A stretch of DNA of 64,000 nt from Zizania palustris (lineage: Eukaryota > Streptophyta > Magnoliopsida > Poales > Poaceae), in contig JAAALK010000080.1 of assembly GCA_019279435.1 (NCBI GenBank), forward strand, positions 87,456,328 through 87,520,327. Reading direction: 5' to 3'. The notes under the pieces are model-generated. The model was not told where the DNA came from, did not search any database, and saw only the letters and a list, made by a program, of their open reading frames with translations. The first letter of the stretch is position 1. Each line of letters starts with the position of its first letter. Made by a program: the position numbers and the translations under genes. This document shows positions 1 to 11,047 of this stretch, piece by piece.

Positions 1-292
1 TATTTACCCCTCTATTACAACCGACATAATGGAAACTATTCGGTACCCTTAATAGGGCTAAAATGGTAAAAGACTAATCTAATGAGAAAAAGATAAGTCT
101 TCCATCTTAGCTGGCAGAAAAGATCTCAAAGAGCCTTAGTTCGAAGATATACTCCGAACCAAGGTCTATCTTCAGGCTTCGAACTTGACCCAGGACATCT
201 CCGAAGATGCTTGTTTGGAAACCTTCGAATCCATTATCTGCTTTTGCGCTGTTGCTGCAATAACCCTGAAGATGAAATATTTTCCCCCAATA
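1..292 (-). repeat. E1 3' LTR (partial)
   Basis: Same sequence as 10756-11047 apart from four transitions. The inner end reads AATA where the other LTR has AACA, so the terminal CA has become TA. The first 202 bases of the LTR lie outside the window. Immediately inward, the minus strand has the purine-rich CGAGGGG (about 296-303), which I take as part of the polypurine tract. Confidence 0.9.
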
Positions 293-507
293 GTAGCCCC
301 TCGAATACGCTTCTCCGTTAAGTCTGTAATGTTAGGAGAGCAGTATACGAAAGAAAAAATAACCAGGCGTAGGGGTTATTAGATTTTGACTTATCTCCAA
401 AATGTATGGAGATATAAAACTTCGAATCAGTTTTAGGACAATTACTTTCGAACTATCTTAGAACCGACTCAAGAAGCTTGAAAGCCTTTTAGACTTAGAA
501 GAAATAG

Positions 508-630
508 CCGTTAGCTTCCTTCTTCTAACGAAAGTTACAGAGTGCGTTAATTTCGGAGAAAAGTAACGGGAAAGAATGTGAAACGGCATGGACTAACGGT
601 AAAAAATGTAAAGTCTAGGCTATAAATAGA
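508..630 (+). promoter_or_regulatory. Promoter of the antisense gene in E1
   Basis: A TATA box, TATAAATA, lies at 621-628, about 105 bases before the ATG at 733. Upstream is an inverted repeat CCGTTAG (508-514) and CTAACG (525-530), a core of the type bound by MYB factors. The same layout occurs upstream of the homologous genes at 25344 and 45313. The region 293-732 holds no ORF with support and is read as promoter and 5' leader. Promoter function is inferred from motif and position only. Confidence 0.6.
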
Positions 631-732
631 GGGCCTAGAACTTTCCTGAGTACCTTTTCACCACTCTCTTGCAAACAAACACCCTTTGAGCCCTAGCCTC
701 CATTCTTCCTCCAAAGCAACCCAGTAGCTTCA

Positions 733-3700
733 ATGGCGAAAACCAAGAGTTCTGGAGCCCCTTCGGCCTTGGCTCGACAGCAGGCGGCTGCAGCAGCAGC
801 GGCTGCGGCATTGGCGATAGCACCTCCAACACCCGCAACGGCATCCATGGTAGCAGGAGGGGGAAATCCCCAAAATATTGGTGATCAAGGTCTTTGCCCG
901 CCATCAACGAAATATTTGGATCAATCCTTCCAACTGGGAACTTCTACCTGCAAAAGAGAATCACTGGCGGTCGCAGTAGAAGGGAAGATTAGTACGGGAG
1001 TCATGATCCGCAAACCTGGAAAGGAACTAATCCAGTCACCAAGACCCGGAGAAGTGGTCGTCTTTGAAGCCTTCTTCGAAGCCGGCTTAGGCCTTCCGGT
1101 AGTGGACTTCTTGGTCGAGGTACTTGATTTATTTCACGTCACTCTCCCTCAACTTTCTCCGAAACGCAGTAGCTCGTTTAGCTATCTTCGAATGGGCGTT
1201 GAGAACCGAAGGTTGTGAGGGGAGGGCAGAGATCTTCGCTGCGCTGCATAGAGCTTCGTGCCAGCCAAAAACCTTCGTAGGCCCAGGAGGTGAAAAAGTA
1301 GTAGTACCCTTCGGAAGTATTAACTTCAGGCTTCGGGATGAATACGCTCTTCAGTTTCCTGCTAAGGCCATCAATGCTAGATGGTATACCGACTGGGTTA
1401 TGAGATGGTTCTATACCGAAGTTGGGGCGAGCAATCCTCTAGCCGGACCTCTGAAAGACATCCATTTCCGGAAGGAAGCCCTAGTGCATCCAGACCAAGG
1501 TCAGCTTGAAGCTCGCCTCAGCCTACTTCAGAAGATCAGTCGAAGGTTGAGCATGCGAGACTTAGCCGAAGAGTTCCTCGGGTTACAAATCCCTCCGTTG
1601 ATGGCCAACTGGCCTATCATCTTCGAAGAGGATTCGAAAGGCGGTCTCCGAAAAATTACTTCGACTTAGAGCCCTGCAGGTAACCTCGAAAACAACATAT
1701 ATTATGCATATTCATTCGAAGAAGTAACTAACTTAATTCATTTTGTAGCTTCTTCAGCCCCTATTACTTCAGAGCAAATCGTACGAGCTTCGGAGAAGAT
1801 TTTGGGCGCTCCAACTCCGACCGAAAAAGAATGGAGAATCAAGTTGGTCGGGAGTTGGGAAAGATTTAACAGAGTGTGGGGAATGCTGGAAATCACTCCG
1901 CCCCCTTTGATGGATTGGGTGCCTTCGGAGAAAGGACCCAAAAAGAGGAAAGCCGAAGCTGGAACTTCGAGCTCTGCCAAGACTCCGGTCAAGAAGGTGG
2001 CTCGGAAACCAAAGAATCCAACACCTTCGAGCCCAAGGGCTTCAGTCTCTGACTCCCAAGAGGACGAAGGGAGGTTGCTTGTGCGTCTGATAGACGAAGA
2101 TGCATCTCAAAGGACTACACAAGCCGAAGTACCTGGGAATGTGCCGGAGTTTCGAGATAACCTTGAGCAACCAAGGACTTCGGCAGTTCAAGAGGATTTA
2201 CCCCAAGACGAAGTTCCTGTGGATGAAAGTGGAGTCGAAGTCACTATGGCTTCGATTCCTGAAGAGGCAATAAGGACTGTCCAGGAAAATGTTCCTGCAG
2301 TCGAAGATTTGACGGCTGATTCGGACGAAGATCTAGCCTTCGATCCGCCAAACAGTCCAATGATTACTCCTCGCCAGAATGTCGAAGGTAAACTTCGAAA
2401 AATTCTTTTATGTTTATTTCGTGTATTTATACAATGTATAATACTTTTGTTTTTACAGAGTCCACTTCTGTGGAAGAGGTCCGCCAGAAAGATATAATCC
2501 CTGGACCTTCGACGACTTCGGAGCCAATCCCAAGAGCCACTCAGAAGGGGCCTGGAAGAGGCAAAAGAAATATAGAATCCCTCCCTGCTGCGAGCTCCGG
2601 ATCAACTCCATCTGATTCAACAGACGAGAGTCAATCTACCGAGGGGGGTCAGTCTCCGGGGGCTTCGAAGACTACAGGCCAACACTCCGGCCCTTCGTTA
2701 AACGAAGATGACCAACAAGCGATAAGTATGTTCCCCCTTCTAGCTCCTTTCTTAGAGCAAAGAAATGGTCTTCGGACTTTGCTCGAGCCTTTGGATCGAG
2801 CTAGTCGCGACATTGGGGAGACGAACTTGGTGGCCATTCTGAGCGAGGCGAAGAGCTCGGAGCTTAACGCTGCTATGGAGCGCGCACCCTACCAGGTACG
2901 AAGCATCTGTGAAATAACATTAAGTTTACATACAAATAATTTGTTACTTTGATTTTTCCTGTTCGCAGCAAACAGTCTTGGCCTGAGCTGCAAATATATC
3001 AAATGAACGAGAAATCGCTCGCCTTCTAGAGGAAAACGAAACTCTTCAACGGAATCTCACTATCTCCGAAGGCCGAGTGGTTCAGATGGATAGTATAGTG
3101 TAAATGGAGCGCAGGGCCAGACAAGGTTTGGAGGCTGCAAATAAGGAGCTCGAAGCAGAAAGAATTGTGCTTCGAGCAGAAATTGAAAGAATGCGGGCGG
3201 AGCACGCTACTGCGGGGACCGAGCTTGTCAGACTCCAAGAGGAAGCTAGCTAGCTTTTGAACCAAAAAAATTCCTTGACTACCGAAACTGCTAGACTTTC
3301 TGGAGTTTTGAGAGAGGTAACTTCGGTGAAGGACGCATTGATCGAAGATAAGCTGAAGTCTGAGAAGGTAGTTGCGGAGGTTATGGATCAACTCCTAGGT
3401 GTTCTAGAGTACTTCGGTACTACCAGAACACTTCCTTCTGATGATAACATTTCTCTTCTGCGCCGATTGAAAAGGATTCAAGGAGTAGCGAAGCAGATGA
3501 AGATAGCAGGCATTCGCTATGGAGAACTCTCCGGACAAGTGGCTGCTGTTGGCCTACTTTGTTACTATGAGAATCTGGGCCGATCGATAACTCTGGGCGC
3601 AGGAGAGGGCCCAATTACCTTCGACGACGAGCAGCTTTTGACTCCTTCCGAAGGTGTGGCTGTTGCCTGGCGAGCCTTCCAAACTTCATGGAGAGCTGAA

Positions 3701-4362
3701 GGTCGCTCTGCGATCAAGGCCTGGATCGACGAAGGACAACGCCAGAAACAAGCTCAGACCCAAGCTTCAAGCAGCCAGCCTCCTCCGAACCCGCAGGTTT
3801 AGATATATCTTAGGATTTTTGACTATGTAAAGCTTTGTGCTCATGTACATTTATCAATGAAAATTTGTTTATCATATTTTTAGGCTTTGCCTCATACGGA
3901 AGATATCGAAGTGTTAAACATTAACGACGAACTTCGCTCATTATGGGCTACCTTCTATCTTCTAAAAGCTTATAAACGCCCTCGATTTTAGTTCCTCGAG
4001 ATAGCTCCGGTGCTATTACTGCCGAAGTAAGCAAGGATATACTATCTTATATTAAAGAGGAAGAAAAAGAGGTTAACTTGGACACTTCGTCTTCTGAAGA
4101 CGTTATATGGTCCGAAGACGAAGATGAAGCTCGAGGTAAAAAACCTGAAGAACATGGAAGCTGGGAAAGGAGCCCCAAACGGCTTCAAACTTGGGCTGAG
4201 CTTCAACAAGAACAGAAGGACTTTAGAGCTTCGAAGGGAGGCAAGAGAGTTAAACGTAAAGTTGTTAGAACTCCCGGTACCGGAACTAGCCGTTCCAACC
4301 CTAGCTCTAGAGATCGAAGAGGTCTTCGATTCCTTCTTGGTATAGATACCAATTTTTCATGA
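733..4362 (+). pseudogene. Antisense spliced extra gene of E1 (Transposase_28-like, 'putative gypsy type transposon' family), broken
   Basis: Five exons are supported by consensus splice sites and by homologues at 25344 and 45313: 733-1679, 1749-2387, 2459-2895, 2969-3796 and 3884-4362. Exon 1 begins with an Ala-rich tract and carries the conserved domain with EVVVFEAFFEAGLGLP and ARLAIFEWALR, matching the Transposase_28 (PF04195) family of plants. Exons 2-3 are Lys/Ser/acidic and low in complexity, with a basic PKKRKAEAG stretch that could be a nuclear signal. Exon 4 is a long coiled coil. Exon 5 is acidic then basic and ends FLLGIDTNFS, like FFLGLDTDYT in E4. Lesions are an extra A near 1162, TAG at 1667, TGA at 2984, two more stops in exon 4 (about 3101 and 3254), and a stop and frameshift near 3988. 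Its biochemical function is unknown; the family name does not prove transposase activity. Confidence 0.75.
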
Positions 4363-4729
4363 TGTAATCTGTAAACATATTCGTTCGAATAATGAATACC
4401 GATTTAAAATTGTCTCCCTATTTACTAGCCCCTCTTTGGGTATAAGCAACTTCGAACTGTATTCAAAGATGGTTATGCGCAAAGAAAAAACTTCAGAGTA
4501 CAATTTTTTGGGGTTCAGAGCCCCTCTGTAATTTAAAGATCTTTTAAAATCTTATAAAATGTCCTCGACTATTTGTAGTCTGAAGAATGGCGACTTAGTA
4601 CCCTTTGTTTTTGAAAGAAATCATTTGAGATAACTTTCAGGACGCCTTAGTGTCTTAGATAATTTGTCACTTTGGACTATGCTAACAGACATTCGAAGCT
4701 CATGGCTCAAACTCTGTTTTGCTTTGGCC

Positions 4730-4960
4730 ACCTTCGGCTCTTTTTTGCGAACTCTATCAAACCAATGGTTCGGAGTTTGCAATGGTCTCTTTGGACTCTT
4801 TTTACGGATGTCTACCAGCCAATGGCTTGGACTCCACATATTTTGGCCACCTTCGGCTCTTTTTATGGAAGTCTACCAGCCAATGGCTTGGACTCCGCAT
4901 GATGTGGTTTTGGGCTCTTTTACGGATGCCTACAAGCTGGTGGCTTGGACTCCGGATTAT
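4730..4960. repeat. Four degenerate tandem units of about 60 bp between pol and the antisense gene
   Basis: Units begin near 4737, 4794, 4855 and 4914. Each has CTCTTTT, then a diverged block, then a copy of GGCTTGGACTCC or GGTTCGGAG. The stretch lies where the minus-strand pol reading frame ends (about 4957) and downstream of the plus-strand gene (4362), so both transcripts would run into it. The interval 4363-4730 is AT-rich with no supported ORF and would hold the 3' end of the antisense transcript. Confidence 0.6.
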
Positions 4961-6309
4961 GTCAGCCCCCACGTCGGAAGCTTCGAACCAATGATTCGAA
5001 GTCCGAAAATATGATTCAGTTTTATGACACTTCCCTCTCGGTCAACCCCGCGGTTCCAGTGCGTCCACTCGGAAGCTGGAAGTTTATGAGGGGAAGGCAC
5101 TATCTGAACCATATGCTTTAAGTGCTCCGCATGCCAAGTATGTGCTAACTCTTCACCTTCTAAATTAGCTAATTTAAAAGAGTCAGGGCGTCCTGAACGA
5201 ACAATTAAATATGGACCTTCCCATTTATTTCCTAATTTCCCTAGCGCTATAATGCTTCACAGAACAAGATGACCCGGCCTAAGCTCATTGATCTTAACCT
5301 TCGGGTCATACCAAGTCTTCGTCTGCTGGTGGTATTTTGATAAATTAGCCACAGCTCGAAGTCTTGTTTCCTCTGATAAATCTAGCGAAGCTTCTCTTTC
5401 TTCTTCAATCTCTGGTTCGGTGCTGCGAAGTGATCCTCCTTTGAGCTCCGTTGGAGTCATAGCTTCATCTCCAAATAGTAATCTGAATGGAGTAAAACCT
5501 GTGGACCTTGTTTGCGTTGTCCGAATGGACCACAAAATCTTCGGAAGCTCTTCGGTCCACAGTCCTTTTGCTAATCCTACTATCCTTCGATTTAGTCCTG
5601 ACAAAATATTTCCATTGGCTCTTTCTACAGCTCCATTAGACTGAGGATGCCTTACTGCAGCAAAACATAACTGGATGCCTAGATCTTCTCAAAACTTCCT
5701 GAAAGGTTCTGCATCGAACTGTGTTCCATTATCAACTATAAGTTGTCTAGGCACTCCGAACCGACAAATGATATTCTTCCAAAAGAATTTCTGTACATTG
5801 TTCGAAGTGATAGTTGTTAAGGGCTCTGCTTCTACCCACTTAGAAAAATATTCGATAGCTACCACTGCGAACTTTAGATTTCACTTAGCTACTGGAAAGG
5901 GGCCAATTAAATCCATACCCCATCTGGCCATAGGCCATACCGGAGCAATAACTTGAAGAGCTGTTGGTGGGCGATGACTCCGTCGACCCATCCACTGACA
6001 TCCTTGACAAGTGCGGACTAAGCTCTCCGCATCAGCTGTTATTGTAGGCCAATAAAGCCCCTGTCGAAGTATTTTTCCTGGCAAAGCTCGAGGGGCTAAA
6101 TGGCTACCGCAAAGGCCTTCATGAATTTCTCGAAGAATTTCTTGACCTTCGGCTTGAGATATGCATCGGAGTAGAGGGGAACATACTCCGGCCTTATATA
6201 AAATACCGTTGATTATTTGATAATTTCTAGCCCTGAGTTTCAATCTTAAAAGCTGTGGCTCTTCAGGCAAATTTGTTCCTCCTTGCAAAAGTTCCATGAT
6301 TGAATTTTT
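4957..6309 (-). pseudogene. pol (IN): E1 integrase region of pol, broken
   Basis: One minus-strand frame runs through this stretch with several internal stops. The N-terminal zinc site appears as HEGLCGSH followed by CQGC. The catalytic core shows the three acidic positions in the contexts GMDLIGP, IVDNGTQF and AVERANG. The C-terminal part includes LGNKWEGPY and AHTWHAEHLKHM, without a chromodomain, as expected for Tat rather than chromoviruses. Stops in frame are TAG at 6307-6309, TGA just after 5881, TGA near 5695 and TGA near 5254. The last sits where related elements have Arg, so CGA to TGA decay is likely. Confidence 0.85.
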
Positions 6310-6925
6310 CTAATCTGTGCTTGGAATGCAAAGAATCTCTGCAGAGGGAATTTGTGGCACCGAAGGTGTACTGAGCTCCTCATAGAAGGCTTCTTCTGGA
6401 ACATCCACAGCTCCGGCTACAGCTTTTGATAAGATGTCCGCTTGCATATTTTCTGCTCTTGGTATACTCCGAATGGAAATACCCTTGAAATGTGCTTCGA
6501 TCTTACGAATTTCTTCTAAATATTTTGCAAGTTGTGGATGCCGAACCTGAAAAACTTTTATCAACGTGCCCTGCTACTATTTGAGAATCTGTTTTTATAA
6601 CAACTCTTGTAGCCCCTAGAGCACGTGCTTTTCGGAGTCCCAGTAAAATCCCTTCATAATCCGCTATAATATTGGTAGACTTAAAGTTGAGTCTTGCGGA
6701 GTACATTGCTCTTTGCCCTGAAGGCGAAATTAACACTGCTCCAATTCCTGCTTCAGATGCTTGGAAAGCCCCATCAGAATAAACAATCCAAACTCCGTCA
6801 CTTGACTTCTCCAGAACTAAAGTTGCAGGTGGAGTCCATTCTGCTACAAAATCTGCTAAGACTTGCGATTTGATTGCTGTCCTTGCCAGAAAAGATATGT
6901 CGAAGGGTGCTAGCTCAACTGCCAC
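6310..6925 (-). pseudogene. pol (RH): E1 RNase H region of pol, broken
   Basis: Minus-strand frames contain IVYSDGAF and TDSQIVAGHVD, typical of the additional RNase H domain of Tat elements, preceded by IKSQVLADFVAEW. Two one-base indels interrupt it: one near 6912 at the junction with the reverse transcriptase tether, and one near 6560 before the segment VRHPQLAKYL. The segment downstream links to integrase. Confidence 0.8.
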
Positions 6926-8060
6926 TTCCCAATTCTTCCAGTGGAATCCTTACATCGGAGCATATCTCCTAAAGGATACGAAGTTGGTACAATTACATTG
7001 TGAGCCAAAAAATAATGTCTTAATTTCCTCGAAGCCATTATCAGAGCATAAACAAACTTCTCGAGTTCGGAGTATCTTGTCTTCGTTCCTGATAATGCTT
7101 CGGATACAAAATAAACAGGATTTTGTACCAAGTTTCCATTGAAATCCACTTCTCTCACAAGGACTGCACTGACAGCAGAACCTGTAGCTGCAAGGTAAAA
7201 GAGTAGGGTTTCGTCCGCAGTAGGCACCGTGAGTGTAGCGAGATTACTGAGATACTCTTTAATATCTTCGAAGCTTTTTTGACACTCCGGTGTCCATGCA
7301 AAATCTTCGGACCCTTTCAATGCTTTAAATATAGGCAAGCTTCTCTCCGCAGACCTTGATAAAAACCTGCTAAGTGCTGCCAGACGTCCAGTCAGCTTTT
7401 GCACTTGCTTTAAATTTTCCGGAGGAGCCATCTTTTGTAGCGCAGTTATTTGAGTAGGGCTAGCTTCAATCCCCCTGCTTGAAACTAAATACCCTAACAA
7501 CTTTCCAGCCTTAGATCCGAAGATACATTTTTCGGGTTAAGACGGATCCCACATGCTCGAAGGCTATTAAATGTTTCTGCTAAGTCTAGGCTATGTTGGT
7601 GCTTAAAAGCACTCTTTATTACAATATCATCCATATAGGCCTCCACATTGCGACCTAATTGATGACCTAGAGCCTTAGCAACTAACCTCAAAAAAGTAGC
7701 CCCGACATTTCTTAAGCCGAAAGGCATTCTTACATAACAAAAGACTCCCAAAGGAGTTACGAAGCTTGTCTTGATCTCATCTTCGCGCTTCAACCATATT
7801 TGATGATAACCAGAATACGCGTCGAGGAAGCTTAATAACTCCGAACCTGCGGTGGAGTCGACCAATTGATCAATTTGGGGCATGGGGTAGGGGTCACGAG
7901 GGCATGCTTTATTCAAGGATGTGAAATCAATGCACATGCGCCACCTCCCGGAAGATTTCTTTTTGACGAAGACTGGGTTGGCTAACCATTTTGTGTGAGC
8001 CACTTCTCTGATAATCCCGGCTTTCAACAATTTTTCAACTTCGTCCTTCGCCAGAATAGC
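6910..8060 (-). pseudogene. pol (RT): E1 reverse transcriptase and first RNase H-like region, broken
   Basis: The fingers and palm show WRMCIDFTSLNKACPRDPYP, SFLDAYSGYHQI, FGLRNVGATF and the catalytic YMDD. A TGA at 8058-8060 replaces a sense codon just before the domain, in the same frame as the protease part, so protease and reverse transcriptase were one reading frame. A one-base deletion near 7533 breaks the frame before GYLVSSRGIEASP. The connection and tether part follows with DFAWTPECQKSF and YSELEKFVYAL. Confidence 0.9.
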
Positions 8061-9374
8061 TCATTCTGCATACATTTTTCTGAGTCCTTGCCGAACATGT
8101 CGGGCCTTCGGGTTTACAAGCAAGCTATGTTCAATGATATCCCGATTGACTCCGGTGATATCTTCGTCAGACCAAGCGAAGACATCTAAATTCTCTTCCA
8201 CCACCTTTTCCAAGGAGGTTGCAACTTCTGGAGGTAAATCTTTACCAAATTGAAATGTATATTCTTTACCATCTTTAACAATAACCTTCGCTGCAATCTC
8301 TCCTTCAGGACTTGGTCTTGGAAAGGATTTCTTCGAAGCTTCGGAAAGGGCTAAAAAATTTTCTTGATTATCTTCCACATTGTTTACTTGTCTTGGATCA
8401 AGAGGGGGGCCATGACCATATTCCGCTCTTCGCGCGATAGCTTGATCTCCGAAGACAGTAAGAACTCCTGCTTGCGTGGGCATCTTCATACACAAATAAT
8501 TGTGATGCGCCACAGCTCCGAACTGGTTTATCATGCCACTTCTGGAGATGACGTTGTAGGCATATGGGGCATGTACAACATCGAAGATTACTTCCTCAGT
8601 TCGGGCCAACAAACCTTCTCCGAAGGTAACTTCCAGGCCTATTTGGCCGAGTGCATCAAGCGGAGGTCCTGCGAAGCCTTTCAAAGGGCGAGCCGCTGGA
8701 AGGAGGTGCTTTCTGGAGATGCACAATTGATCGAAGGCTTGAACAAAAATAATGTCTGCCGAACTGCCTCCGTCAATCAACACTCTTCGAACTTCAGTGC
8801 CCGCAATATCAGCAGTAATAACAAGTGGGTCTGCATGTGGAAATTTAATGCCAGCTGCATCCTCCGCGGAAAAAGATATTGGTACATGAGACCATTCCGG
8901 CATAGCAGCTGCAGATGACGAAGTCCCAATGTGGCCCACTTCCCTAACATAGTCTCTTCTCTGCCTTTTTGACATGCTTCCGAGGGTACCTCCTCCGGAG
9001 ATGGGGAGGACTACCCTTTTCCCTCGGTCTTGCCCTTCCTCTTGCTTCGGAGGTGGCATAACATTGGCCACTGGAGGGCGTCTTGCGGCTTCGAAGTTTT
9101 CTATCCGCGCCACAGCCTGGACAGGCTCTGGGCGCGCTTGAGATGGAACTCGGTCAGTAGTACCTCGACCCAAAGTTCTTTCTAGATATTCTCCTCTCAG
9201 AGTGAGTATAGGCTTGCAAGTATCAGTTGCGTGGCTTCGGTTTTCACCATGAATGCAGCAAAAAAGGGTCTGGCCTTTGCCAGCCGTTTTCCCTGGCGGC
9301 CTCCAGCCGCTGACCTTGTTCCCCGAAGGTTGTGGAGCTGTCTGTGTGAACTTTTGCGGGGGTGCAATATTCAA
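8061..9374 (-). pseudogene. gag-pol (PR): E1 gag zinc finger and aspartic protease region
   Basis: This 437-codon open stretch begins within gag. It holds a C-x2-H-x5-H-x4-C finger (CCIHGENRSHATDTC) of the kind seen in Tat gag, then a linker, then the protease with active-site context VLIDGGSSADII. The C-terminal part leads to reverse transcriptase (VFAWSDEDITGV). It overlaps the end of the main gag frame at 9371-9374, where a one-base shift near 9400 separates the two frames. It is the longest undamaged stretch of E1 pol. Confidence 0.85.
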
Positions 9375-10491
9375 GACTTCATAACGGGATGCTTTTGCCC
9401 CTTTCTCCGATCATGTTGAACTTCGAAGACTGGTTCTTGCGGCTGTGCCGAAGTTTTTACTTCTACTTTTACTTCCTGCAATATGGATGGAGTAGCTGCA
9501 GTTCTTCGAAGACAACCTTCTTCCGACCTTGCATACTCCTCAAAGTATGACATCAACTGAGAAACTGAGGATATGCTTTTCCGATGAAGCTTATCCAGGA
9601 GGCCTTGATGAGTGACACCTTCCCGAGCTGCATCAACTACCGAAGATGTAGACAACCCTCGGTTCTGCGACATCGTATGAGCGAAGCGCTTAAAATATTG
9701 CCTCAAGGTCTCTCCAGGGAGCTGCTTTACTTGGAAAAGACTTCCCGTCGACATTGGAGGCTCGAAGGTGCCTTGAAAATTGCTTACGAACTTCTTCTTC
9801 AGCTGCCGCCATGAATTAATTGATCCTGGCTTCAAAGACCAGAACCACCTTAATGCCACTCCTTGAAGAGCTAAAGGGAAGCACTTTGCCATGGTATCTC
9901 GAACTCCTCCACTAGCTTCAATTGCTAGGGCATAAGAACGGACAAATTCTCTAGGATCCTCATCTCCGCATACTTACAGAGCTTCAAAGTTTTAAACTTC
10001 GGGTCGAATCGAACTTTTTGCAGCTCAGGATGCAGTGGAGATTCAGTATCGAAGGAGGCGTTCTCCGGGGCTTCGGGATAGATGGGTTCGTTGTCTTCGG
10101 GCACTTCTGGAATAACCGGGATGGCTTGAGAACGAAGCCTATTCGCAGCTTCTTGCCGCCACCTCGCTACTTCAGCTTGGAGACTGGCCATTTGAGCGGC
10201 CGTATCGCCAAGTTTGTCTTCATCTCCTTCGGAAGGATCTTCCGGGTCTTGAGAACTGAGAGGATCAGTTCGAAGTGGGATTGAAGGTGGAAGAGGGACT
10301 CCGGGCGGTCGGAGTATAGATGGAGTCGGTGGAGGAACTCCGTATGCTCAAGGCATGGAAACCCCTTTCAGAGTTTGAGGTGGAGGAAACGTCGAAGGTC
10401 CTCCGACCTCAACCGTGTCGGACGGTGCCTCTCAGAAGATCCGAGAAGACCTCTGAACAGGATTACGAGTTGTGCTCCGCTTAGGAGGCAT
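9371..10491 (-). pseudogene. gag: E1 gag, broken
   Basis: An ATG at 10489-10491 begins MPPKRSTTRN. The frame has a stop about 20 codons later and a second near 10350. A helical region follows (MASLQAEVARWRQEA, about 10191), then the conserved Retrotrans_gag core (ALQGVALRWFWSL, WRQLKKKFVSNFQ, QYFKRFAHT). A frameshift near 9962 separates the two blocks. The gag core would package element RNA in the cytoplasm; here it cannot be made in one piece. Confidence 0.8.
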
Positions 10492-10533
10492 GATGTAAGA
10501 AGTTGGTAGAGAACGAAGTTTCTTGGACTAGGT

Positions 10534-10551
10534 TCCCCATGGACGGCGCCA
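10534..10551 (-). other. E1 primer binding site
   Basis: The minus strand reads TGGCGCCGTCCATGGGGA two bases inside the 5' LTR. The first nine bases and the GGGGA end fit the 3' end of plant tRNA-Asp; the middle does not. The same site with the same 2-base spacing is found in E4 (29968-29985). Confidence 0.7.
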
Positions 10552-10553
10552 AC

Positions 10554-11047
10554 TGTTGGCGTAAAAGATTACGCTAACAGGTTTCTGTAGATTAGAAACT
10601 AACAAACGAAGTGTTTGCGAAGTGAACTGTTCTAAGCCTCCGAAAGGATAACAACTTAGAATAGTTCGAATGTGTGTATTGAATAACTTGTATTTGGTCC
10701 CTATTACAGGGTTAAACGGGGGGTATTTATAGGCCCAAACATTAAGGAAAATACCTATTTACCCCTCTATTACAACCGACATAATGGAAACTATTCGGTA
10801 CCCTTAATAGGGCTAAAATGGTAAAAGACTAATCTAATGAGAAAAAGATAAGTCTTCCATCTTAGCTGGCAGAAAAGATCTCAAAGAGCCTTAGTTCGAA
10901 GATATACTCCGAACCAAGGTCTATCTTCAGGCTTCGAACTTGACCCAGGACATCTCCGAAGATGCTTGTTTGGAAACCTTCGAATCCATTATCTGCTTTT
11001 GCGTTGTTGCTGCAATAACCCTGAGGATGGAATATTTTCCCCCAACA
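10554..11047 (-). repeat. E1 5' LTR
   Basis: This 494-bp repeat begins TGTTGGCG and ends CCAACA. A minus-strand TATA box (TATAAATA) lies at 10724-10731 and would drive gag-pol leftward. The flanking 5 bases ATTGG (11048-11052) would be the target duplication, but the other side is outside the window. Confidence 0.95.

Larger units (their letters stand above)
1..11047 (-). mobile_element. E1: Tat-type Ty3/gypsy LTR retrotransposon with antisense extra gene (left end outside window)
   Basis: The element reads on the minus strand: 5' LTR at 10554-11047, primer site, gag, protease, reverse transcriptase, RNase H, integrase, then an oppositely oriented spliced gene (733-4362), then the 3' LTR (1-292, cut by the window start). 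Position 1 aligns with 10756 and 292 with 11047 without indels. I count four differences in 292 bases, all in the last 45. With an assumed rate of 1.3e-8 per site per year this is roughly half a million years, so the insertion is young although the coding parts are already broken. It interrupts the RNase H of E2 at 11048. The extra gene between pol and the 3' LTR is the arrangement known for the Tat lineage. Confidence 0.9.

Noticed and set aside
4078..4362. ORF 4078-4362 as an independent small acidic/basic protein gene
   Set aside because: It aligns with exon 5 of the E4 gene, including the C-terminal DT motif, so it is the last exon of the antisense gene after a frameshift.
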